Positions 6,677-13,430 of a stretch of 13,430 nucleotides of DNA are shown here, piece by piece (positions within the stretch are counted from its first letter, which is position 1; each line of letters begins with the position of its first letter). A program made the position numbers and the translations under genes. The notes below the pieces were generated by a model, which made no database searches, was not told where the DNA came from, and worked only from the letters and a program-made list of their open reading frames with translations. Source of the DNA: Dictyocoela muelleri (Eukaryota; Microsporidia); contig SDVU01000435.1 in the NCBI GenBank assembly GCA_016256075.1, positions 1 through 13,430 of the forward strand, given 5' to 3'.

Positions 6677-7118
6677 GGGCCAGATAGCTCTGTACTTAAA
6701 ACCCATAATGTAACATTTAGATTTCGAGATTCGAATTCTACTGAAGTCACATTAATAAATAATTAGGATTGGCATTGCGTGGTTAATAATTATAGAAATA
6801 TGGTCTTAATATACAGTTATTCCAGTGTGGTAAAAGTGTTTAAGACTTGGTATAATATGACAATAAAGCAGAAGAGACTCTTCTATCTGTAATGATGATT
6901 GCGGCGAGGCATGTCGTTGAAAATTAGTAAGAAAATCATGATAAGCCATTAATAATTTTCATCCTGCCGAGTCATTGATAAAACGAAAATTGAGTATGCA
7001 GAATGGGTACTGGTAGCTTAGTAGTGATATCGTTGAAACACCAGGAACATAAGGTCAAAGACAGGATTGAAGATAACTCTCCGGGTTTGCTAATATGGAT
7101 GTTGTTAACATGTAATTT
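6677..7118 (+). mobile_element. SINE-like repeat, copy S4, full length but decayed
   Basis: It begins with the tRNA-like head GGGCCAGATAGCTC and a decayed B box GATTCGAATTC (6728-6738), then GAAGTCAC, and runs through CCAGTGTGGTAAAAGTG, GATTGCGGCGAGGCATG, AGCCATTAATAATTTTCATC, CTGCCGAGTCATTGATAAA and ACGAAAATTGAGTATGCAG. It ends near GTTGTTAACATGTAATTTAT. It sits head to head with S3 with no spacer, so 6272-7118 is one imperfect palindrome of about 850 bp. It is the best copy for the 5' end, because the head begins with GGGCCAGATAG. Confidence 0.75.
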
Positions 7119-7130
7119 ATGTTTTTTATT

Positions 7131-7175
7131 AACTTAAATTTTCATTCAAGTGTCAACCATTGAGTTATCTGACCC
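7131..7175 (-). mobile_element. SINE head fragment, copy S5
   Basis: On the minus strand it reads GGGTCAGATAACTCAATGGT, then TGACACTTGAATGAAAATTTAAG. This is the first 45 bases of the tRNA-like head of S1 and S4 (A box and anticodon arm). The rest of that copy is missing; the 3' end of S4 lies just to the left. Confidence 0.6.
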
Positions 7176-7299
7176 AAATTTAAATTATGGTCTAAAAGTG
7201 ATTTAACCTCTTTTAGCACATTTCTTCCCCATTCATATTTTTTGTCGCCTTTATGCAAACAATAGGCATTTTAGAAGAACCGTTTGCCAAAAATTTAAG

Positions 7300-7458
7300 C
7301 AACCTTTGATTTTAAGAAAATCAGTATCTGTAAATTAAAATTAGATGATTTTTACTGAAAAAACCGTTAAGCCGCGATATATCTGCAATTAATATAATAA
7401 TAAAAATTTAGCAACTATATATGGAAGTTTTATATAATATCTTTATAAAGCTGGTAAA
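7300..7458 (+). repeat. E-type repeat unit, copy 1
   Basis: It starts around GATTTTAAGAAAATCAGTATC and contains AAATTAGATGATTTTTACTG, CCGTTAAGCCGCGATATATC and AAAGCTGGTAAA. The next repeat (7459 onward) carries the same blocks in the same order in diverged form, about 180 bp further on, so the two are a direct repeat. The MITE at 4426-4609 has the same TTTTTAAGAAA block next to its tip. A B-type tip in reverse (AGAAGAACC) lies just upstream at 7273-7281. Confidence 0.5.
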
Positions 7459-7637
7459 ATTTTTGTTCTACAAAGACTTATCTTCACTATTTTTAAGAAA
7501 ATCACTTTCCGAAATAGGAAATTTAATGATTCTTATTTTAAATAAGCGTTAAATCGTGATTTATCTTCAGATATAATAACAATTATATATATTTATCGGC
7601 TATAATTGTGATTTTATTTAAAAATCTATATATATTC

Positions 7638-7668
<31 letters not shown>

Positions 7669-7791
7669 TGTTAATATATTTTGAGATAACCAGGAATTTT
7701 ACCCTTATTTCAAATAAGAATTATTTAATCTCCTAAAACTAAAGGCGGTTTTCTGCAAAAAAGAGTGAGTATAAGTCGGGTTGTAAGTTAA
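7459..7791. mobile_element. Diverged inverted-repeat element, E-type copy 2
   Basis: The left half has TTTTTAAGAAAATCACTTTC, AATAGGAAATTTAATGATTC and TTATTTTAAATAAG. The right half read on the minus strand has AGAGATTAAATAATTCTTAT-like sequence (from 7695-7735) and CTTATACTCACTCTTTTTTG (from 7758-7777), matching the left CTTATCTTCACTATTTTTAAG. The tips are decayed (TGTTCTACAAAG on the left). An (AT)13 tract lies at its centre. It is probably an old B/E-type MITE. Confidence 0.45.
7643..7668. repeat. (AT)13 microsatellite
   Basis: Thirteen uninterrupted AT units lie at the centre of the inverted-repeat element at 7459-7791, where hairpin tips tend to collect such runs. Length is likely variable between strains. 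Confidence 0.95.
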
Positions 7792-7931
7792 CTTTTATAT
7801 AGAAGAGAAAAATTCGGTTCTTAAACGGATTAGTGTATCCTATATGTCATTTCCAGAAGAAAAACGACAATAAAGTAAAATTGACAAAATTTTATGGTAA
7901 ATAATATTCCTGGATTGTTTTATATGGCTGA

Positions 7932-7963
7932 TTCGCGTTTCACCCCATGGGGCTAAACGCGAA
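7932..7963. repeat. 32-bp G+C-rich palindrome
   Basis: TTCGCGTTT (7932-7940) and AAACGCGAA (7955-7963) pair perfectly around an inner palindrome CCCCATGGGG (7943-7952). The same nine bases recur as GAAACGCGAA at 8435-8444 at the other end of element D, so the motif is probably a terminal binding site present in two facing copies at the left end. Confidence 0.85.
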
Positions 7964-8447
7964 CAGTTTCGCTCCAAAAAAATCAATTTTTTTAATACAA
8001 TATTTTAAAAGAATGTTTCAATAGGTTAGAAAAAAATTTAAAAATAAATAAAAAAATCAATTTTTCAAATAAAATTTTCAAAATATATAAATTTAATTAG
8101 TTGGTTATTACTTTAATTATAAAAATAATATGCTTTAAATGATCCACACCCGAAAATTTACATATTTACTGTCAATTTTTGCTAATCATTAAGATTTCTC
8201 ATATTATTTACTTGAGTTTTATCTTAAATAGTTTCCCTGGATGTTTTTTTGAGTTCTTTACATCATCTATTTCTACATCTACAAAATATAAAATTTTCTT
8301 TATAATTTATATGAAAAATTTTATAATATTATTCTTGATGTAAAATAATATCTGCACTTCTTTTTGATGTATTTTCCATAGTAACTAATGGTTTTATATT
8401 AACATAAATGAATTTTAAGATTGATTTTTTTGGGCGAAACGCGAACA
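7932..8447. mobile_element. Element D inside the B-type stack
   Basis: GTTTCGCTCCAAAAAAATCA at 7965-7984 and, on the minus strand from 8441, GTTTCGCCCAAAAAAATCA form inverted ends, each with TTCGCG-type bases outside them. The left end carries an extra 32-bp palindrome (7932-7963). The 430 bp between the ends is A/T-rich without a gene. It sits between two partial copies of the B left arm, so no target duplication distinct from the arm can be defined. Family unknown. Confidence 0.6.
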
Positions 8448-8614
8448 AACGCATATCTAGAAGAAAAACGACAATAAAGTAACATTGACAAAATTTTATG
8501 GTATATAATATTCCTGGATTAGTTTTATATATACTTGTGCTTTTATTTACAAATTAGGAAATTTATAATATCAATTTCCTAATTTTAAAATAAAAATACA
8601 AGTATAAAAAAACT

Positions 8615-8909
8615 GGTACTAACCCGATTTAGGGCCGCCGAGAAATTTAAGATAGCAAGAAACCGAAATAATAAGCGATATACCAAATATTCCACTGTTG
8701 AATAATCCCGGATTAGTTTTTTAAAATTAGCCAAATATTTATACTTTTTCCTAATTTGGTTTTGCCAAATTAGGAAAAAGTATAAATATTTGGTTAATTT
8801 TAAAAAACTAATCCGGGATTATTCAACAGTGGAATATTTGGTATATCGCTTATTATTTCGGTTTCTTGCCATCTTAAATTTCTCGGCGGCCCTAAATCGG
8901 GTTAGTACC
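8615..8909. mobile_element. Near-perfect 295-bp hairpin MITE (element C)
   Basis: Two arms of 145 bp (8615-8759 and 8765-8909) pair with only two mismatches around a 5-base loop TTTTG. Both mismatches would be G-U or A-C wobble type if transcribed. The tips read GGTACTAACCCGATTTAGGG. Identical AAAAAACT flanks it at 8607-8614 and 8910-8917, an 8-bp target duplication. The near identity of the arms and the perfect duplication make it the youngest insertion in the window by this measure. The inner arm (AATCCCGGATTAGTTTTTTA, CCTAATTTGG) is shared with the core of family B, so B and C are relatives with different tips. No coding capacity. Confidence 0.92.
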
Positions 8910-9057
8910 AAAAAACTAATCCGGGAATATTAAATACTATAAAATTTCGTCAATGTTACTTTTTTGTCGTTTTTCTTCTAGATATGACTTATAGGATAGA
9001 ATAACATGTTGAAGAACCAAAAATTCTAATAAATTTATGTTTAGGTGACTTAATTAT

Positions 9058-9099
9058 CAGTGGCGCGCTACAGATGAAAATTTGAGGCCACGGCTTCCT
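9058..9099 (+). mobile_element. Possible hAT-like left terminus
   Basis: CAGTGGCGCGCTACAGATGA followed by AAATTTGAGGCCACGG resembles the CAGTGGCG-starting ends of several hAT-type elements, and is richer in G+C than the DNA around it. No matching right end or duplication was found downstream. Confidence 0.3.
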
Positions 9100-10182
9100 C
9101 TTTTATTTCCTCTTACTTTTTATTTTTTTAACTTTTCAATAAAACGAAAATTTTTCAGCAACATCTTAAAAGATAAAATACAAAAAATTTAAACTTAATA
9201 TCTTCGAATTGCATTGTTATTTTGCATTAATTTTAAACATATTTTTATTTGAATTAAAATCAACCACATGTTAAATTATGATAAAAATATTCCAGGATAT
9301 TACTTTCCTTCCTGCTTTTCCTAGGTATATAATTTCGAATAGACTTTTGTTAACATGTATACATAAAATTAGTGTTAGTAAAATCTTTAATTTTTTAATC
9401 TCTGTCTGGCATCAAAAATAATATGCACAAATGTGTATTTTACTTTGAAAATCGATTAATATAACTTTTATTGTTTATTTGAAATAGAATGTTATTTATT
9501 TGAATATGATTCATTTTTATATTGGTAACTATGAATAATAAAATATTAGACAAGTTATTTGTAACTAAAAGATTTTTATTTATAAAAAATAGATTTTTTT
9601 GATACTCATTTTTGAGATAATATAAGAAATTTATGAAATTAGATATATCTTTCTAAAAAATAAATTATTTTTTAGTAATCCAATTGTTATAATAGCATTA
9701 AAAACAAGTTTATATATTTTTTATTAAATTATAAGATTTAAATCATATTGTATAAAAATATTTTTAGTAAAACTAAAAATATATTTTCATTGCTTATCAG
9801 GTTTTTGTATAGAAAATTTATCTTTTTTTTCATACGCCATTTTTCAATTCTTGTAAACATATTTATATCCATTAATTGTTTGATTTTTAATAAGGAAATA
9901 TTAAAAAAAATGCAAATGTTTATTCATATTCCTGATAAATGAAATTTATAATTATTACTAAAAATTAAATATTTACATGATGATAATATATGTATTATGT
10001 AATTATTGCTGTATAAGCACTTGATAAAAATTTTATAATTACATCATAAAATAAAAATCTACAATAATATAGACTAAAAAGCCAAATATATTTCTTTTTA
10101 TAAAGATGTGTTACATACAAAACATATAAATTTTACCGTAAAAATTTTTAAATTTTTCTTTTTATTAAATATGGTATATAAG
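9100..10182. other. A+T-rich stretch without a gene
   Basis: No supported gene. The longest frame (9748-9942, 64 codons) encodes mainly Phe, Ile, Lys and Asn, the composition expected of A/T-rich noise, with no C-run before its ATG. A small hairpin CTAAAAAATAA / TTATTTTTTAG lies around 9652-9675. No large inverted repeat was found. Confidence 0.5.
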
Positions 10183-10620
10183 TTACATGTTGACAGGTTC
10201 CATAGCTGTCAACCCGAATATTTGTCTCTTACCGTGGTCTGAGACTTTTAGTTTCTGCGTGTTCCAAAAATAAGTCACTTCATAAGCTACCAAAGGTACA
10301 TCTGTATACGCGATCTTCGTTTTATCAATGGCTAAGCAGGTTATTGGACATTATAGGCTTTTCATGAATTTATATTTTTCAATAAATTTGAAGAGATTCT
10401 CCGCACTCATGTTATCGCCTAAGAGTTCCTCTTTATATTGTTTATATATTATACTAGTCTCAATAAGAACTATACACAAAAAACTGCATATATACTATAA
10501 TTATATAGTTATAACGCTTATAACATTCTATATTATTTATTAAAGAGTGACGTCAGCGGGATTCGAACCTCGATACTTAGATATACATTCCAGAGGGTAA
10601 ACACTGAGATCTCATTCTCC
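10183..10620 (-). mobile_element. tRNA-headed SINE-like repeat, copy S6, most complete
   Basis: On the minus strand the head ends near 10620 with GATCTCAGTGTTTACCC (decayed A box) and an intact B box GGTTCGAATCC (10559-10569), then GCTGACGTCACTCTTTAATA. The body blocks follow: TATAACTATATAATTATAG, GAGTGCGGAGAATCTCTTC, CCTGCTTAGCCATTGATAAA, ACGAAGATCGCGTATACAG, AGTCTCAGACCACGGTAAG. The 3' end is near ATGTAACTT at 10183, with a 7-bp hairpin TTGACAG / CTGTCAA at 10190-10212. At about 440 bp it is the best guide to full length. No poly-A or simple tail and no target duplication were identified. The 71-codon plus-strand frame over it is chance. Confidence 0.75.
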
Positions 10621-13148
10621 AAATTTTAGATATGATATCCCCATTTAATTTTTTTCGTTAAATAAAAAACCTATGAAATTAAATTAAGACGACAATAAAA
10701 TTCTCTTAGGACGAAATTTACTAAAACTAGGAGAAATTAAGGTTATCTATAATTATGTATATAGATAATTCAAGTTTTTATGCTGAGTTTTAAAGGTATT
10801 AAACAATTTAGCCATCCAATTTACTTAAATCTTTATGCATTATATTTAAATGACTCATGGCATTAATAAACAAAAATTTATGTTGACTCAAATAAAATTT
10901 ATATTTTTTTTATTCTAACATTAATTTAAATTTTTTATTTTAATATAATTCAATTTGAGATCAATTTAAAATCTTAAATATTTGATTGGGATTTTAAATT
11001 TACGAACCTTTTCTTCGACAGACAATTTTAAACATAAAAAAACGTGTTTATTAATTATTTTATAATAAACATGAGTTTAAGTGTAATTAGGAAACAATAA
11101 AAAATATTATTTTTTTTTGTAAATTTTGATCGTATAAGTTTCTGAGTCCAGACTGTCAAAAAAAAAGATTTTTTTAATTTGTATTTAAATTTGCAAAACA
11201 TTGGCGGATGAATATTTTATTTTGTAATTCAATGTTCTTCATATTTTTTTTATTTAAAGCCGGCTTGAAAAAAATTTAAGATCAAAAAAGGTAATATTAT
11301 ATAATTTATGGTGAAAATTCTGTTAAAACTAAATTTATAAAAAAAAGAAAATATTATATTTGGAAAGGCAAATATCTGTATTTTGAAGTTTTCAAATTGA
11401 ATATAAAATAACTAAAAACTAAATAAGCGAAATTTAAGCAAGAAGCTGTTATAAAATGATAAATGGATATGCTTCAAAAAAAAATAGAGTTTATTTTTAA
11501 TGTTTTTAATCTCAAAAAAAATGTATTAGAATAACAGAAAGTTTAACTATTTATAAAAAACTATTAGAAGCTCTAACAGACACCAAGAATCATGAAACAA
11601 TAAATTCATGCAAATCTTTTGAAATTCAGAATTGAATAATATGAATATTAAAAAAAATTTGGAACTGATATACTGAAAACAGATAATAAAATAAAATAAT
11701 AAACAATTTAAATTATATATAGATAGTGCGATTTATTATATTTTAAGGGTTTTACTTTTCGGAAGTAGTTACAAGAAAAAACTGTTTATTCTAGCAATTT
11801 TACAACATTAGTAGATTTATTAAAAAAAAACGTGAAAATATTATTTAAAATAAAAAATGAAATTTATCTATTAATAACAGTATAACTCAAATATAATAAT
11901 ACATGATATAAGCCTTAATTTATTAATGAGGTAAATTAAAATAGATGATTATTTTAAGTTTTACTCTGGAATATCACAGGACTGTACATTAAAGTTACAG
12001 CTATCGATTTTTTTCAAGATATGTTTTTAACAGAGAAATCAAATAGAATTTTATAAAATTCATTGATGTAACACAAGATATGACATCCTCTGTAGCGCTT
12101 AAATAGTAAAATCATTAAAATAAAAACTTATCTTTTAGAATATATTTGTCACTCAAACATATGATAGAGCTTTTGTGATGTCAAGTTTAAAAAATTAACT
12201 ATAAAATTAGTTAATAAAGATACTTTTAATCACTATTTTCTAAATATGTAGCTCGTAAATAAAATCTTATTATAAAAAGACTACATGAAAATAAATTAAT
12301 CAATTGGTTTATATCTAAACGAAAATAATTATCATTTTCTTTAAAAGTCTGCAAAATAAACACATAAATTGAATAGTTATACATGAATAGGTATTCCAAT
12401 TATAAATTAGAATCCGCAACATTACCACGCGCGGCTTTCAATATATTATAAAACTTTACTGTGCATAATTGAATACTTTAAAGAATATCATCCAACTAAG
12501 ACTTTGAACACTGTTTAGATAGCAAGCAAATCCTATTTTGTTTCGTTTTTCGGGTGATAAGAGAAATAATATTTTAGTTACAATATTTTTTAAATTTTCA
12601 AAAGTGTTAGTAAAGAATTCGAAATTACTTAAAAGAAAACAACATGCATTAGTACAGCAAATGAATAAATAAAAATCTCATAAATAATCTTAAGACAAAA
12701 TTATTTAATAATTATTTCTAATTTAATACTCTGATAGAAAAATTATGATTATTTTTATCAAACATTTGTCACTTATTTGTATAAATTAGAAAATAATAAA
12801 GATCAATATGAAATTGATTTTTAAAGCTTTTGAATTCTTCATTTTTTTCGAAATAAGTGATAAAATTTCAGAAATATGAGTCTAAAAAAGAATAATATTC
12901 AAGGAAATATTTTTAACATGAGAGAATAAAAAAGTAGTTAGAAATATTATATCAAATGACAGATATTTCTAATAAAGATTTATAAAAGTTGCTACAATTC
13001 TCATCTGATAAAATATAGACTTATATAAACTTAGATAAATTTATAACACTTTATTTGACGTTTCCAAATACAACATCAAGCGCAGAAGAAAATTTTTTTA
13101 ATCCTTAAAAACTTACAGACAAGACTTAAATATAATATTATATTTATA
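10621..13148. other. 2.5-kb A+T-rich region without a recognisable gene
   Basis: Read in both directions, no frame of meaningful length and no recognised motif was found. Small hairpins occur: TTATCTATA / TATAGATAA at 10743-10768, and TGTTTATTA / TAATAAACA at 11045-11071. A short G+C spot CCACGCGCGGC lies at 12426-12436. Long foldback arms, SINE bodies and family tips were not seen here, unlike the rest of the window. It may be decayed element sequence too old to recognise. Confidence 0.5.
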
Positions 13149-13306
13149 TTACATGCTGACAACATCCAAAGCTAAAAACCTGAAGAGTTGTCTCTACCGT
13201 TTTCTTGTATCCTTGGTTCTAGGTTACAATAAACGTTAATTCTTAAGCAATCTAGAAGCCCTGCTGTATACGTGATTGGGTAATACCCAGGTTTTTCGTT
13301 CTGATA
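13149..13306 (-). mobile_element. SINE-like repeat, copy S7, 3' part only
   Basis: On the plus strand TTACATGCTGACAACATC, GAGTTGTCTCTACCG, CCTTGGTTCTAGG, TAAGCAATCTAGAAGCCC and GCTGTATACGTGATT match the 3' half of the family. A small insert with hairpin GGGTA / TACCC (13278-13288) interrupts it before TTTTCGTTCTGATAA. The head and first half are missing; the copy stops shortly before a poly-A tract. The 62-codon minus-strand frame over it is not a gene. Confidence 0.65.
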
Positions 13307-13318
13307 ATTTTTCATCGT

Positions 13319-13430
13319 AAAAAAAAAAAAAAAAAAAAAAAATAAAATTTTTTTATTCATATTTTTTTATTAAAAAAATTAAAATTTAATATTTTTTATT
13401 TTTATATTTTTTTTTTTTATAATAAATAAA
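13319..13430. repeat. Poly-A tract and A/T low-complexity end
   Basis: A run of 24 A (13319-13342) is followed by alternating A- and T-runs to the end of the window. The A run lies at the truncated, head-proximal side of S7, not at its 3' end, so it is not that copy's tail. It may be the tail of some other inserted sequence or simple slippage. Length in an assembly would be unreliable. Confidence 0.9.

Larger units (their letters stand above)
7816..9018. mobile_element. Composite B-type MITE stack with perfect 8-bp target duplication
   Basis: The outer tips GGTTCTTAAACGGATTAGTG (left) and, on the minus strand, GGTTCTTCAACATGTTATTC (right) are family B tips. They are flanked by identical AAAAATTC at 7808-7815 and 9019-9026, so the whole 1203 bp behaves as one insertion. 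Inside, the left arm is present twice: 7816-7925, and again without its outermost 25 bases or so from about 8452. Element D lies between the two. The B core (8530-8614 and 8918-8940) is split by hairpin C at 8615-8909. Removing D, one left arm and C leaves about 290 bp, the size of B1. No coding sequence is seen. Confidence 0.85.

Noticed and set aside
6272-7118. Solo long terminal repeats of a retroelement
   Set aside because: The copies have a tRNA-like head with polymerase III boxes, no TG...CA ends and no flanking duplications, so a SINE reading fits better.
9748-9942. 64-codon hydrophobic plus-strand frame
   Set aside because: Phe/Ile/Lys/Asn-rich as expected from A/T-rich noise, with no start motif or family similarity.
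10328-10543. 71-codon plus-strand frame
   Set aside because: It is antisense to SINE copy S6 and not kept in the other copies.
13319-13342. Poly-A as the tail of SINE S7
   Set aside because: S7 is in minus orientation and its 3' end is at 13149; the A run is on the opposite, truncated side.
13172-13360. 62-codon minus-strand frame
   Set aside because: It starts downstream of the poly-A tract, runs through a poly-Phe stretch encoded by that tract and then through SINE S7; chance.

Overview
The window is strongly A+T-rich eukaryotic DNA that best fits a repeat-laden microsporidian genome. It has one convincing intronless gene. That gene has the pattern typical of microsporidia: a C-run immediately 5' of the ATG, a very short space to an AATAAA signal after the stop, and no sign of introns. 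Remnants of Merlin/IS1595-type transposases and small foldback DNA elements with 8-bp target duplications fit the same lineage, but genus cannot be read from the sequence.

Layout. Positions 1-2260 hold a 155-bp foldback hairpin, the C-terminal part of a decayed Merlin-type transposase (180-498), an N-terminal part of another (about 1211-1500), and two members of a foldback family here called MITE-A (1513-1783 and 2016-2254). Positions 2373-2672 form a compositionally different island with a weak 99-codon reading frame. From 3079 to 4645 lie a MITE (B1), a tRNA-headed SINE-like repeat (S1), two hAT-like termini, a degenerate tandem repeat, and a second SINE copy (S2) split by a 184-bp MITE with an 8-bp target duplication. 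The single gene lies at 5014-6171 on the minus strand; it is a predicted beta-propeller protein with weak resemblance to the RNA polymerase I factor Rrn6/TAF1C. Two SINE copies (S3 and S4) abut head to head just upstream of it (6272-7118), followed by a SINE fragment (S5) and a diverged repeat family with an (AT)13 run. A 1.2-kb nested transposon stack lies at 7816-9018: a B-type MITE bounded by a perfect 8-bp duplication, holding another inverted-repeat element (D) and a near-perfect 295-bp hairpin (C) that has its own perfect 8-bp duplication. The rest (9019-13430) is mostly empty A+T-rich DNA with a near-full-length SINE copy (S6), a truncated one (S7) and a terminal poly-A and A/T low-complexity tract.

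The most unusual content is the SINE-like family. At least seven copies share a tRNA-like head with recognisable polymerase III A and B boxes, a conserved body of about 370 bp, and in two copies a small hairpin near the 3' end. The copies serve as landing sites for Merlin-type MITEs, so a relative order of insertion can be read. No enzyme that could move the SINE (a LINE reverse transcriptase) is visible here, and no transposase in the window looks intact.
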